Notes: a model not told the origin generated them from the letters alone. 64,000 bases of DNA from Bacteroidales bacterium (GCA_021108325.1 JAIORB010000058.1:1-64000), one strand, 5' to 3'. Shown: positions 1 to 9,852, numbered from the stretch's first letter. Numbers and translations are program-made.

Positions 1-102
1 GACTTTACTGAAGATAAATCACAGGATTGGAAATCATTAATGGAAGAAGCCGAACAAGAAGAAAAAAACCGTAAAAAGAAAAAGAAGAAATCTAAGCGGT
101 AA
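1..102 (+). CDS. C-terminal fragment of an unidentified protein
   Basis: The window opens inside a reading frame whose last 33 residues begin DFTEDKSQDWKSLMEE and end in a very basic tail, KNRKKKKKKSKR, before a TAA. Only the tail is visible, so the family cannot be named. Lysine-rich tails after an acidic helix are seen in several RNA-binding proteins, including DEAD-box helicases, but nothing here proves that. It is read in the same direction as the genes that follow. Confidence 0.55.
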   Translation, partial: DFTEDKSQDWKSLMEEAEQEEKNRKKKKKKSKR

Positions 103-272
103 ATTTATAATCTAAACTGCAAGAATTAAAATATCTTACAAATAACTGCTTTAGAACTGTATAAAGTTAATAAAACTTTAAATAATAAAACGACTTTTTG
201 AAACTAATATACGGCAATATCAAATTGTTTTAAAATAGGATAGGAGAGTTTCAAAAAACGTTCGTTTAAATG

Positions 273-280
273 TACTTTTG
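273..280 (+). promoter_or_regulatory. Putative -7 promoter element (TACTTTTG)
   Basis: TACTTTTG fits the Bacteroidota -7 consensus TAnnTTTG and lies about 110 bases before the small membrane gene at 394. No clear -33 TTG is present at the expected distance, so this is a weak call. The rest of the 103-393 gap shows no other feature. Confidence 0.35.
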
Positions 281-393
281 TTTTTAAAAGGATAAATGAA
301 AATAATCAATTTTTAAATTATAGCTTTTTTATCCAACTTTTTTATTATTTTCATGGTTTAATTTTCAAATTACCTTGAGAAAATGATTATGTT

Positions 394-612
394 ATGATTG
401 AAAAATTAATAAGCATTCTAGGACTCTTATTTCTCATTATTTTTTCGGTTTATGCATTCCATGTGATCTATATGGCGTGGAAATATTCAAAGTCAGATCA
501 TACTAAAGATCTTGAATTGCTGGAATCGACAAAACTTACTTCATTAGATATTCCAATAATAAATAGACATAAAATAGCATTACTAATAAAAATAAAACAT
601 GAGAAAAATTGA
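394..612 (+). CDS. Small single-pass membrane protein upstream of the macroglobulin gene
   Basis: A 72-residue protein with one hydrophobic segment at about residues 6-28 and a short polar, lysine-rich C-terminal part. Its stop overlaps the first 14 bases of the macroglobulin gene, so the two are probably translated from one message. I do not recognise a family. The overlap and the absence of any terminator between the genes suggest it works with, or is co-expressed with, the macroglobulin/PBP1C pair. It could be a chance ORF, but the promoter-like element upstream and tight spacing favour a real gene. Confidence 0.5.
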   Translation: MIEKLISILGLLFLIIFSVYAFHVIYMAWKYSKSDHTKDLELLESTKLTSLDIPIINRHKIALLIKIKHEKN

Positions 613-3600
613 TTCATTTACAAAAGAAAAGCTTGAAAAAATATTAAAATCAAGAACTACTAAAATTTTAGGCGTTACATTGGGAATAGTATTGATTATC
701 ATTATCATTAGCTTGTACATCAAATCTCAAGCAACCAATGAAAAAAAGATAAGATTCACGGTTTCAACCCCAGCTTCTCCTAATCTGGAGAAGCAAGAAG
801 TTGTTCCACCCATTTATATCAATTTCAATGGATCCGTATCAAAAATTGAAGATGTGCAAACAGAGATACCATCAGGTATTACAATTTCTCCCAAAATAGT
901 TGGAGTTTGGAAATGGGCTGCTGATAATAAGATCGTTTTTCAACCCTTGGACCAATGGACTCCAGGAACTGAGTACGAGATTAATATGGATAAAGAACTA
1001 TTTCCTAAGCATATTAAATTGGCTAAGTATGAAAAAACCTTTAACACAAAAGCTTTCAGAGTATCTATCGCTTCCAGTAATTTCCACATTGATCCTGTTG
1101 ATGAGGATGTGAAACAAGTAATAGCAATAATACAATTCACTCATCCGGTAGATCCTGAGACATTTGAGAGTAAAGTGTCATTGAAACCATATAAACTCGA
1201 TAAGGACATTCATACATTTAAAAACCAGGAATATAAGTTTACTATTACCTACGATGAATTTTTTAGTAGAGCGTATATTATTTCCGAGTCATTGCCAATT
1301 CCCGAAGATGATGTACAAATGAAATTAATAATTGAAAAGGGTTTAAAAAGCTCATGGAATGGTAATAGTCATACATCCCAAATATTATCAACAGTAACAG
1401 TGCCTGGTATGCTTAATTTTGTGCGCATTCAATCAGTAGAACAAACCATTGTAAAAAATGAGAAATATGAGTCAGAACAGGTTTTGGTAGTGGACACAAA
1501 GGGTAAAGTAAACTCATCCGAATTACTCAAAAATATGGAAGTACTTGTTTTACCAATAGACAGACCAGAAGTTCCTGGATTGAAAGCACAAAAGAATCAC
1601 CACTGGTCCAATGTAGCAGAAATAGGACCAGAAATAAGGAAATTGAGTAAATCAACTCAATTATATACCATGGAATCGGAGCATGAGTATGAAAATGTAA
1701 ATAGTTTTAAAATGAATGCAGATCCCTTAAGATACATTTATATTAAGATTAAAAAAGGAACTCCATTCTATGGTAAATACCATTTATCAAAAGATTACGA
1801 ACGAATAATTAAGGTAAAACCATTTCCAGAGCAGCTTGAAATTATGCATGATGGAATAATTCTTTCATCAACAGGTGAAAAGAAGATTTCCATTATGTCA
1901 CAGGGAATTAAACGAGTTCGTTTTAAAGTAGGACGAGTGCTACCTGATGAAATTAATCACCTGATAACGCAATCTAATGGCGATCTCACAAACTTACGTT
2001 TCAAAAACTATAATTTTTCTGAAGATAATATAGTGGAAAATTATACAGAATTCAGAGATCTGGAAGAATTGTCGCCATCTGAAAGTAATTTTTTCTCATT
2101 TGACTTTACCAAATATTTAAGCAAAGGTACAATGGGTAAAGCCAAAAATGGAATATTTTTCTTTGAAGTAAAATCTGAGAAGATATATACAAATCAGCGT
2201 GGGAGAGAGAAAGATAAGCGTTTGATTATAGTAAGTGATTTGGGGGTTCTTGTAAAGGAAAATGCCAATCAACATCGAGATTTGTTTGTTCAATCCATTA
2301 GAAATGGTTTACCTGTAGCTAATGCAAAAGTGCAGGTATTAGGTAAAAACGGGATACCCATATTATCATCATATACTGATTTAGAAGGTCATGTAGCTTT
2401 TCCATCTTTAAATAGTTTTAGAAACGAAAAGCAACCAACAGCTTTTGTTATTTCAAAAGGTGACGACCTATCCTTTTTACCTGTAAAAGCGTCGGGGAGA
2501 TGGTTGAATTATTCAAAGTTTGACGTGGGTGGCGTTCATGGAGCTTCAAATCCTAATAATTTAAACGGCTATTTGTTTTCGGAACGTGGCATTTACCGTC
2601 CGGGTGACGAATTTAATATTGCAATAATTGTAAAATCGGGCGATTGGAAACGCAACATCGAAGGAACACCGCTTGAAGTTAGCATTGTTGATTCAAGGGG
2701 GTTGGAAATATTTAAAAAGCGATTTAAGTTGAATAACAGTGGTTTTGATGAGTTAAAATACCTTACAGAAAACTCATCGCCAACAGGTACATATCAAATT
2801 AACCTTTATACTGTTAGAAATAAGAGAAGGTACAGTAGCATAGGCTCTACAACAATTTCTGTAGAGGAATTTTTGCCAGACCGATTAAGCATTTCAAGTA
2901 TGTTCCCAGGTATTGGTGATAAGGCATGGGTGTCTCCCGAAAACATTAAAGGACAAGTAACACTCCGAAATCTTTTTGGCTCTCCGGCGAAAGGAAATAA
3001 AGTGTTGGCCAGAATAACATTTTCGCGTGGAAGAATGTGGTTTCCAGCATTTAAAGATTATAGATTTAATGATCCAATGTCATCACGAATTTCTTATTCA
3101 GAAACGCTTCCTGAGCAAAAAACTGATGAAAAAGGTAAAGCTACTTTTGATCTTAACCTGGAACGATTTGATGCAGCTACTTATAACCTAACTTTCATAG
3201 CTGATGGTTTTGAGAAAGAAAGTGGAAGAAATGTTACTTCAGTATCAAGTGTTTTGGTTTCACCTTTGAAATATCTTATTGGTACCAAAGCTAATGGAGA
3301 TTTGTCATATATCTATAAAAATTCTGAACGGTCAATAAAAATTATTGCTATCAATTCTGCTTTAAAAAAGACTTCTGTTTCAAACATGCAATTTATAGTA
3401 AATAGGATAGATCAGATTTCAGTTCTTACTAAAATGCCAAATGGTATTTATGCATACAAGTCTGTACCTAAGAAAATTCCAATATCTAATGTTAAAAAAG
3501 AGCTTCCAGTAGCTGGTCTTGATTATAGTCTACCAACTAGTGAACCAGGAGAATATGAGCTTATAGTTAAAAATGCTGATGGCGTTGAATTTTCAAACCT

Positions 3601-6256
3601 GCATTATTCTGTGGTTGGTATGGGAAATATAACTCGTAATCTTGATAAAACTGCTGAGCTGGAAATTAAACTAAACAAAACCGATTACGATCAGGGTGAA
3701 GAAATTGAAGTATTTGTTAAGGCTCCATATAAAGGGGCAGGAATTATTACCATTGAAAAAGATAAAGTATATTATTCACAATGGTTTAAAAGCGAAACCA
3801 ATTCATTTTTGAAAAAAATTAAAATCCCAGCAGATCTTGAGGGTAATGGGTATGTAAACGTTTCTTTTGTTCGTGCGGCTGATTCAAAGAATATATATAT
3901 GACTCCATTAAGTTATGGGGTCGCATCTTTCGCTATTAGCAAGAAAAATAGAATGAATAACATCACATTGGATATACCATCAAAGGCACGTTCTGGAGAG
4001 GTGTTTCCTATTAAATACAAAACTGAAAAACCCTGTAAAATTGTAGTTTTTGCTGTGGATGAAGGAATTTTACAGGTGGCTAATTATCAAACACCGGATC
4101 CTTTGGCACATTTTTTCAAGAAAAGTGCATTGGAAGTAAAAACATCGCAACTGCTGGATCTAATACTTCCAGATTATTCACTATCACAGCATGTATCTGC
4201 TATGGGTGGAGGTACTGGATTCGATGATATAGGTAAAAACCTGAATCCGTTTAAACGAAAACAACACAAACCAGTAGTGTATTGGTCTGGTATATTGCAT
4301 TCCGATCAACAAGTAAGAAAATTGGAATATACAGTTCCAGACTATTTTAATGGAACATTGCGAGTAATGGCTGTTGCTGTATCGGCCGATGCAATTGGAA
4401 CGGAGGAAACAAAAGCCATTGTGAAAAATCCATTTGTTATCAATCCAAATGTTCCTATGTATGCTGCTCCTTCAGATTCTTTAGAAGTAACAGTAACTGT
4501 TACAAATACATTGTCAGGTTCAGGTAAAAATCTGCCAATAAACTTAGAAGTTTTAGCATCACCGCATCTTAAGGTTTATCCAATAAGGAGAAAACTGAAA
4601 ATTAGTGAAGATAGTGATACCACTATTAGTTTCCATGTAAAAGTGAACAAAAAGTTAGGTGCAGCTTCATTGACTTTTAAAGCATCCTCTAATAAAGAGA
4701 CGACAAAGCTTTCATCCTATTTAAGCGTTAGACCTGCTATTCCTTATCGTACAACTTTACATACTGGTACTTTGCGGAATGAAAAAGTAGAAGTTGAAAC
4801 TCCTAGGAGAATGTATAAAGATTATCGTATCCTGAACACTTCAGTTTCCTTCTTACCCCTAGGACTTTCAAAAGGCTTAGTACAATACTTGGATAAATTC
4901 CCTTATGGATGCACTGAACAAATTGTAAGTCAGGGTTTTCCATATTTATTTCTCAAGAATGTAGCTGGTTACGAAATAGATAAAAACAAGCTCATAAGTA
5001 AAACAAGTTACACTCTTAAAGTATTGCAAGCGCGACAAAATGGCGAAGGAAAGTTTGGAGTGTGGGCTGCCAATTCTCATACATCAGATTTTATTACTGT
5101 TTACGGAGCACACTTCATTACTCAATGTAAAAATTCGGGGTACTATGTGTCGGATAATTTATATGACAGAACGATAGATGCTTTAAACGATATTGCAAAA
5201 AGAACAGATATTAATTCTGCGCATGAATTTCGTACTCAAGCATATGCCATATATATACTAACCCTGAATGAAACTGTTACTACCAATTATATAACTTCGC
5301 TTAGAAGGAAACTTGACAATTCGTTTGAGGACTGGGAACAGGATTTAACTGCAGGATACATTGGTGCTTCTTATATATTAATGCAACAGGAAGAACAGGG
5401 TAGAAAACTAATGAATAAGGTAGTTAAAGCAAAATTCAAAAAACGCAACCTTTCCTGGAATTTTTACGATGGCTTAATACACAATGCTCAATTATTGTAT
5501 CTCTTGTCTTCACACACACCAGATGCACTCGAAGATGTATCTGATAATATCGTTCAAACCATTGCCAACCACCTTCAGAATGGAAATTACAATACACTTA
5601 ATTCATCTTATAGTATTATGGCACTAAGTGCATTTTCTAATGCTACAAATGAACCTTCTGTAGGTAAAATTAATATTAATCAGATTCTTAGTAATGAACA
5701 GGTGAAATCGCTGCCTCTTCCAGCTGGAAAGTATCCGGTAGCCGAGTTTTCTGAAAAAGCAGATAAACTACTCTTTATTGGAAAAGAAGATAGAACAGCA
5801 TATTATCAAGTGGTTCAAGCTGGTTACGAAATTCAATTGCCAAAAAAGAGAATCAGTAATTCTATTGAGATATCTCGTACTTTTAAAAATTCGAAAGGTA
5901 ATGACATAAAAAAGGCTAAACTGGGCGAAGAAATTGAAGTACATATAAAATTAAGAAGTTTGAACGATAGAACTCTTTATGATGTTGCAATAGTTGATTT
6001 ATTACCTGCAGGCTTGGAAGTGAGTGCTGCTACAGTGAGAGATAATAATAGCGGCTCGTGGACTCCTGAGTATATTGATGTGAGGGAAGATAGAGTGGTA
6101 TCGTATGGTACCGTGGAATCCAATATTAAAGAGATTGTTTATAAAGTTAGAGCTATAAACAAAGGCACGTATGTAGTTCCACCTCTTTATGCAGAGTCGA
6201 TGTATGATAGAACAATATTTGGATATTCACCTAATGAAAATTTTGTTGTTGAATAA
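599..6256 (+). CDS. Bacterial alpha-2-macroglobulin family protein (YfhM-like)
   Basis: An 1885-residue protein of the bacterial alpha-2-macroglobulin family, thought to trap attacking proteases in the periplasm through an internal thioester. The thioester motif YGCTEQ is intact with Cys1438 (CxEQ). An N-terminal hydrophobic anchor spans about residues 23-41 without a lipobox, so the protein is probably held in the inner membrane rather than being a lipoprotein. Beta-rich MG-type domains fill the N-terminal two thirds and an alpha-helical thioester domain follows Cys1438. The next gene is PBP1C, the well-known partner pairing. Length is in the range of long bacterial members (about 1500-2000). 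Confidence 0.93.
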   Translation: MRKIDSFTKEKLEKILKSRTTKILGVTLGIVLIIIIISLYIKSQATNEKKIRFTVSTPASPNLEKQEVVPPIYINFNGSVSKIEDVQTEIPSGITISPKIVGVWKWAADNKIVFQPLDQWTPGTEYEINMDKELFPKHIKLAKYEKTFNTKAFRVSIASSNFHIDPVDEDVKQVIAIIQFTHPVDPETFESKVSLKPYKLDKDIHTFKNQEYKFTITYDEFFSRAYIISESLPIPEDDVQMKLIIEKGLKSSWNGNSHTSQILSTVTVPGMLNFVRIQSVEQTIVKNEKYESEQVLVVDTKGKVNSSELLKNMEVLVLPIDRPEVPGLKAQKNHHWSNVAEIGPEIRKLSKSTQLYTMESEHEYENVNSFKMNADPLRYIYIKIKKGTPFYGKYHLSKDYERIIKVKPFPEQLEIMHDGIILSSTGEKKISIMSQGIKRVRFKVGRVLPDEINHLITQSNGDLTNLRFKNYNFSEDNIVENYTEFRDLEELSPSESNFFSFDFTKYLSKGTMGKAKNGIFFFEVKSEKIYTNQRGREKDKRLIIVSDLGVLVKENANQHRDLFVQSIRNGLPVANAKVQVLGKNGIPILSSYTDLEGHVAFPSLNSFRNEKQPTAFVISKGDDLSFLPVKASGRWLNYSKFDVGGVHGASNPNNLNGYLFSERGIYRPGDEFNIAIIVKSGDWKRNIEGTPLEVSIVDSRGLEIFKKRFKLNNSGFDELKYLTENSSPTGTYQINLYTVRNKRRYSSIGSTTISVEEFLPDRLSISSMFPGIGDKAWVSPENIKGQVTLRNLFGSPAKGNKVLARITFSRGRMWFPAFKDYRFNDPMSSRISYSETLPEQKTDEKGKATFDLNLERFDAATYNLTFIADGFEKESGRNVTSVSSVLVSPLKYLIGTKANGDLSYIYKNSERSIKIIAINSALKKTSVSNMQFIVNRIDQISVLTKMPNGIYAYKSVPKKIPISNVKKELPVAGLDYSLPTSEPGEYELIVKNADGVEFSNLHYSVVGMGNITRNLDKTAELEIKLNKTDYDQGEEIEVFVKAPYKGAGIITIEKDKVYYSQWFKSETNSFLKKIKIPADLEGNGYVNVSFVRAADSKNIYMTPLSYGVASFAISKKNRMNNITLDIPSKARSGEVFPIKYKTEKPCKIVVFAVDEGILQVANYQTPDPLAHFFKKSALEVKTSQLLDLILPDYSLSQHVSAMGGGTGFDDIGKNLNPFKRKQHKPVVYWSGILHSDQQVRKLEYTVPDYFNGTLRVMAVAVSADAIGTEETKAIVKNPFVINPNVPMYAAPSDSLEVTVTVTNTLSGSGKNLPINLEVLASPHLKVYPIRRKLKISEDSDTTISFHVKVNKKLGAASLTFKASSNKETTKLSSYLSVRPAIPYRTTLHTGTLRNEKVEVETPRRMYKDYRILNTSVSFLPLGLSKGLVQYLDKFPYGCTEQIVSQGFPYLFLKNVAGYEIDKNKLISKTSYTLKVLQARQNGEGKFGVWAANSHTSDFITVYGAHFITQCKNSGYYVSDNLYDRTIDALNDIAKRTDINSAHEFRTQAYAIYILTLNETVTTNYITSLRRKLDNSFEDWEQDLTAGYIGASYILMQQEEQGRKLMNKVVKAKFKKRNLSWNFYDGLIHNAQLLYLLSSHTPDALEDVSDNIVQTIANHLQNGNYNTLNSSYSIMALSAFSNATNEPSVGKININQILSNEQVKSLPLPAGKYPVAEFSEKADKLLFIGKEDRTAYYQVVQAGYEIQLPKKRISNSIEISRTFKNSKGNDIKKAKLGEEIEVHIKLRSLNDRTLYDVAIVDLLPAGLEVSAATVRDNNSGSWTPEYIDVREDRVVSYGTVESNIKEIVYKVRAINKGTYVVPPLYAESMYDRTIFGYSPNENFVVE

Positions 6257-8654
6257 TATAAAAAAGCGTATCAATAAAAAGCTCTATATAGGAATTGCTA
6301 TTTTCTTGGTACTGCTTTTGTCCTATTGGATATTTAAGCCCTCAGGTGAAATTCTATCCAATACAGATTTTTCACAGGTAGTTTATACAAGAGATAAGGA
6401 TGTACTTCGTATTACCTTATCTAAGGATGATAAATACAGGATATTTTCTCATATAAATTCATCTGGCCCATTAATTAAAGAAGCTGTCTTACTAAAAGAA
6501 GATCGTTATTTTTATTATCATCCGGGTATTAATCTAATTTCTACAGGTAGGGCAATTATTGAAACTTACATAAAACGTAGTGCAAGGATTGGGGGATCAA
6601 CTATTACCATGCAGGTTGCTCGCCTTTATTATGGTTTAAAAACAAAAACTATTTTAGGTAAAATGAAGCAGATGTTTTATGCTTTATACTTAGAATTGTA
6701 TTATTCAAAGGATGACATTTTTGAAGCATATATTAATTTAGCCCCCTGTGGTGGAAATATTGAAGGTTTTGCCGCTGCGTCATTAATTTATTTTGAAAAA
6801 GAATTATCGGAAATTACCTTACAAGAAGCCTTGTTTCTAAGTATTTTACCGCAAAATCCATCTATATATTCACCAAGAAACCAGGAAATTCCACCTGAAC
6901 TTACGGAGTCTAGATTGCGTCTTTACAAGCTATGGCAGGAAGAGCACAATACCAAACCAACATCCGAACAAATTGTTCATTCCAAAATGCCATTAAGTAT
7001 ACATTATTCAACACCTTATCGAGCACCACATTTTACCACGTCTGTACTAAACAAGTTTAAAGAAGACAACCGAATTTATACTACCTTAGATTTGAAACAT
7101 CAAGATATGGTAACAAGGTTAACCAAACAATATGTTCAGCGAAAAAATTCACTTGGTGTTGAAAATGCTGCCGTTATTTTGGTAGATTACGAAAACAACA
7201 TGGAAGTTCTTGCAAGCCTTGGTTCTGTAGATTTTTTTAATCATAAAATACAAGGACAAGTAGATGGTACCAGGGCTCGCCGATCGCCCGGTTCGACTCT
7301 TAAGCCAATTATTTATGCCTTGGCCATGGATCAGGGAATTATACATCCAATGTCGATGCTGAAGGATGCTCCCACAAGTTTTTCAAGTTATACTCCAGAT
7401 AATTACGAACTTGATTTTAAGGGACCTGTAAAAGCATGGGAAGCTCTAATTAATAGTAGAAATGTGCCAGCAGTTTGGTTAGCATCGAAAATTAGAGATC
7501 CAGATTTATATGATCTCCTAAAAAGTTTAGATCTTGGCGATTTAAAACCTAAAAATCATTATGGATTGTCAATTGCTTTGGGGAGTGCAGAGTTTAGCAT
7601 GAGAGAATTAGTGTCTTTGTATGGGATTTTAGCTAACAATGGTGTTTTTCAAAGAACTAATGATGTTTACGTGTCGGGCAGCTATTTAAACCAGTCTTCC
7701 GAAAATCAATATCTAAGTCAAGAAGTCAGTTGGCTAACAAAAACAATTTTAAGAAAAAATCCTAAACCCAATTACAACAGTATGTTGGCGTATGGAAACA
7801 ATTATACTCGCAAAGAGGAGTTGGGAGCTATAGGATACAAAACAGGAACATCTATAGGCTTTAAAGATTGTTGGTCCATTGCTATTTTTGATAGGTATAT
7901 ACTAGCTGTTTGGTTAGGAAATTTTAATGGATACGGAAATCCTGTATTCAATGGTCGTAAATTAGCAACACCATTGTTGTTTGAAATTGCCACCAATGTA
8001 ATGAATGAAGATGCAAAAACACCTGGATACGAGATGTCGGAAGAAATGGCTTGGTTGCCTCCTGGTGTACGTGAGATTGAAGTATGTGCAGCTTCAGGAC
8101 AACTGGCTCATCCACACTGTACAAGAAAATTAAAAACACACTTTATACCCGGTAAGTCATCTATACAGAAATGTGAAATTTGTCGGGAAATTTTAGTAAA
8201 TACCAAAACTGGTTACAGGGTTCACAAAGAAGGTAAGGATGTTAAGAAAGAGGTATACGAGTTTTGGTCTACTGATCTGCTGAAAATATTTCGAAAAGCG
8301 GGTGTACCTAGGAAAACACCCCCCATTTTTGATCCTATAGAAAATAAGCAAGATTATAGTGAACTTTCCATCGAAACTAAAGGTTTTGCACCAAGAATCA
8401 TTTCACCCATGCTTGAAACAGAATATTTAATATCCCCTAGTGAGACCATGTTTAATAATCTTCCTCTGAAAGCCACAGTTGATGCTGATGTAAATGAAAT
8501 ATACTGGTTTATTGATGAGCAATTTATAGGCCGCTCTGACCCCCAGGAAACTCAATTCTGGTCATTACAACCCGGAACTTTCCAGATTGGTGTTGTTGAC
8601 GACAAAGGTCGCAGTAATTCAAGGATAGTGAAAATTGGAGTGGCTATGAATTGA
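6234..8654 (+). CDS. pbpC: Penicillin-binding protein 1C
   Basis: A bifunctional peptidoglycan synthase of 806 residues. A membrane anchor at about residues 16-33 is followed by the GT51 glycosyltransferase domain (EDR motif at Glu89, then GGSTITMQ). The transpeptidase domain has SxxK at Ser354-Lys357 (GSTLKP), SRN, and KTGT from Lys536. A C-terminal PBP1C (BiPBP_C) domain ends the protein. I place the start at the ATG at 6234, which overlaps the macroglobulin gene by 23 bases; an earlier in-frame ATG at 6189 would add 15 residues. The pair is thought to repair cell wall while the macroglobulin neutralises invading proteases. Confidence 0.93.
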   Translation: MKILLLNNIKKRINKKLYIGIAIFLVLLLSYWIFKPSGEILSNTDFSQVVYTRDKDVLRITLSKDDKYRIFSHINSSGPLIKEAVLLKEDRYFYYHPGINLISTGRAIIETYIKRSARIGGSTITMQVARLYYGLKTKTILGKMKQMFYALYLELYYSKDDIFEAYINLAPCGGNIEGFAAASLIYFEKELSEITLQEALFLSILPQNPSIYSPRNQEIPPELTESRLRLYKLWQEEHNTKPTSEQIVHSKMPLSIHYSTPYRAPHFTTSVLNKFKEDNRIYTTLDLKHQDMVTRLTKQYVQRKNSLGVENAAVILVDYENNMEVLASLGSVDFFNHKIQGQVDGTRARRSPGSTLKPIIYALAMDQGIIHPMSMLKDAPTSFSSYTPDNYELDFKGPVKAWEALINSRNVPAVWLASKIRDPDLYDLLKSLDLGDLKPKNHYGLSIALGSAEFSMRELVSLYGILANNGVFQRTNDVYVSGSYLNQSSENQYLSQEVSWLTKTILRKNPKPNYNSMLAYGNNYTRKEELGAIGYKTGTSIGFKDCWSIAIFDRYILAVWLGNFNGYGNPVFNGRKLATPLLFEIATNVMNEDAKTPGYEMSEEMAWLPPGVREIEVCAASGQLAHPHCTRKLKTHFIPGKSSIQKCEICREILVNTKTGYRVHKEGKDVKKEVYEFWSTDLLKIFRKAGVPRKTPPIFDPIENKQDYSELSIETKGFAPRIISPMLETEYLISPSETMFNNLPLKATVDADVNEIYWFIDEQFIGRSDPQETQFWSLQPGTFQIGVVDDKGRSNSRIVKIGVAMN

Positions 8655-8710
8655 TGTAAACTGATATTCTTAAACATTTTTTCACTGCTTTATTTTCTGA
8701 CCTTTTTTGT

Positions 8711-8718
8711 TAACTTTG
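8711..8718 (+). promoter_or_regulatory. Putative -7 promoter element (TAACTTTG)
   Basis: TAACTTTG matches TAnnTTTG and lies 73 bases before the ATG at 8792, in the gap after pbpC. A -33 element is not obvious. Confidence 0.45.
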
Positions 8719-8791
8719 AGTGAGTACAAAAAACTGTATCACATTCAAAGATAATGACCAAAACAGAAGCTCAAAATAAACCTTTAAAATT

Positions 8792-9109
8792 ATGGACAAT
8801 AGCAAAAAAACAAACGAGAAGAATGACTTTCCATTTCCTTTTTTGTATGTAGATGAAACAGGAGAAAATTATATTAAATTTACCTTAGATTATTATATAC
8901 AAATTCTCAAAAAAAATATTGATAAGAACGGGAATCCTATATATAATAAATATAAAAATCTTGAATTTGATATTGAATTGGAAAAAATATGTTTAAATAT
9001 ATATACTGAAAGTCATTATATATTTGGCACTGAATTTACTGTTTTGTTTTTTGACAAGGGTAATAGCTTAGAGTTAAATGGAACAAAATATTTTATTATA
9101 ACAGAATAA
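8792..9109 (+). CDS. Small hypothetical protein
   Basis: A 105-residue acidic/aromatic protein (Asn, Lys, Tyr and Ile rich), without signal peptide or membrane segment, and with no motif I recognise. It has its own promoter-like element and is the first gene of the accessory island, ending 53 bases before the first dif-like site. Very AT-rich codon use resembles the other island genes. It may be a cargo gene of the island. A short ORF from 8754 overlaps its start in another frame but stops after 32 codons. Confidence 0.5.
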   Translation: MDNSKKTNEKNDFPFPFLYVDETGENYIKFTLDYYIQILKKNIDKNGNPIYNKYKNLEFDIELEKICLNIYTESHYIFGTEFTVLFFDKGNSLELNGTKYFIITE

Positions 9110-9161
9110 CTTTTTTTATATGCCCCTTTAGAACAGTTTGGCGAAGTACCACCGCTAAATA

Positions 9162-9189
9162 ATCAGCATTAAATAACATTATGTTAAAC
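9162..9189 (+). other. dif-like XerC/XerD site 1
   Basis: The right arm TTATGTTAAAC differs by one base from the E. coli dif XerD arm. It is preceded by the 6-base spacer ATAACA and a left arm ATCAGCATTAA, giving the 11-6-11 layout of dif sites. The same spacer is found in sites 2 and 3. The last base of the right arm is the first base of an inserted palindrome (9189-9208), so the original arm was probably TTATGTTAAAT. Confidence 0.5.
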
Positions 9190-9208
9190 CTGACTGCCGT
9201 CAGGCAGG
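9189..9208. repeat. Short palindromic insertion at the edge of dif-like site 1
   Basis: CCTGAC-TGCC-GTCAGG forms a 6-bp hairpin with a 4-base loop. Compared with the matching junction at 14236-14255, this segment is extra and separates TTATGTTAAA from TAGAAAG. It looks like a small REP-type insertion. Confidence 0.55.
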
Positions 9209-9303
9209 TAGAAAGTCAACTCAAGGCTTTTTTGGCATCTCAATAATTTTGTCTTAAAACAAGGATTAGCTTACGTGCGATAGGTCTGGTAAGCATTGCA
9301 CGA

Positions 9304-9323
9304 GTCCCGATAGCCATCGGGAC
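9304..9323. repeat. REP-like hairpin (CCCGAT/ATCGGG type)
   Basis: GTCCCGAT-AGCC-ATCGGGAC is a perfect 8-bp stem with a 4-base loop. The same stem core recurs at 9429-9446 (TCCCGAT-ATTC-ATCGGGA). Hairpins with a CCCGAT/ATCGGG stem are common intergenic palindromes in Bacteroidota. Neither is present in repeat copy B. Confidence 0.65.
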
Positions 9324-9428
9324 GGCTTGTAATACGTGAAGGGGACGAACATCCACTGGATGTTTGGGCCAGGTTGTGCGAAGGCCTTGATTTGTTACTC
9401 GCCAACAAGTTGGCTCATGAGATCGTTC

Positions 9429-9446
9429 TCCCGATATTCATCGGGA
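9429..9446. repeat. Second REP-like hairpin (CCCGAT/ATCGGG type)
   Basis: A perfect 7-bp stem, TCCCGAT with ATCGGGA, around a 4-base loop. It is the second insertion of this type inside repeat copy A. Confidence 0.6.
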
Positions 9447-9852
9447 TCACTAAGTTGGTTCTTTTTGCATTAAGGCAACAACGAACATTAGAAAGGCGGT
9501 AGAAAAACATGTGTTAAGAAACCATTTTAAATATAAGATCCCTATAAACTTCGTTTTCGGGATTAATTATTCCCGCTGGTCATGATATCGCTACGCTAAG
9601 TTCAACCAAATTCGTTTGTCAGGAAAACTTCCAAACAAATGGTTTCATTAACTTATGTTGAGCGTAAGCAAAGAATTTTTATTGTGCATTGGAAAAAAAG
9701 AAATAAATTATTGGTTGAGCGTTTGCCAAGCGTTGGACAATTTGCTTACAATTAAAATATTTAATTAAAGTAAATTTGGGGTATTAACTTATCAAGAATA
9801 CAATATTTACATTTAAGCAGCATAAGATTCATGGCTTACATATGCATCTTTA

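Larger units (their letters stand above)
9209..9752 (+). repeat. Long interspersed repeat, copy A (non-coding, structured)
   Basis: About 540 bases that recur, diverged and with small insertions, at 14247-14720 in the same orientation. Shared landmarks are ACTCAAGGCTTTT, TTTTGTCTTAAAACAAGG, GTGTTAAGAAACCATTT, and AAATGGTTTCATTAACTTA. Internal inverted repeats include TCAAGGC/GCCTTGA and a long-range pair at 9513-9527 with 9637-9652. Copy A carries extra hairpins (9304-9323, 9348-9364, 9401-9414, 9429-9446). No convincing gene lies in it. The remaining 9753-9825 is AT-rich with nothing recognisable. Confidence 0.75.

Noticed and set aside
8754-8852. Short ORF MTKTEAQNKPLKLW overlapping the gene at 8792
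   Set aside because: It ends after 32 codons in another frame with no supporting features; a frameshifted start of the 105-residue gene is possible but not supported.
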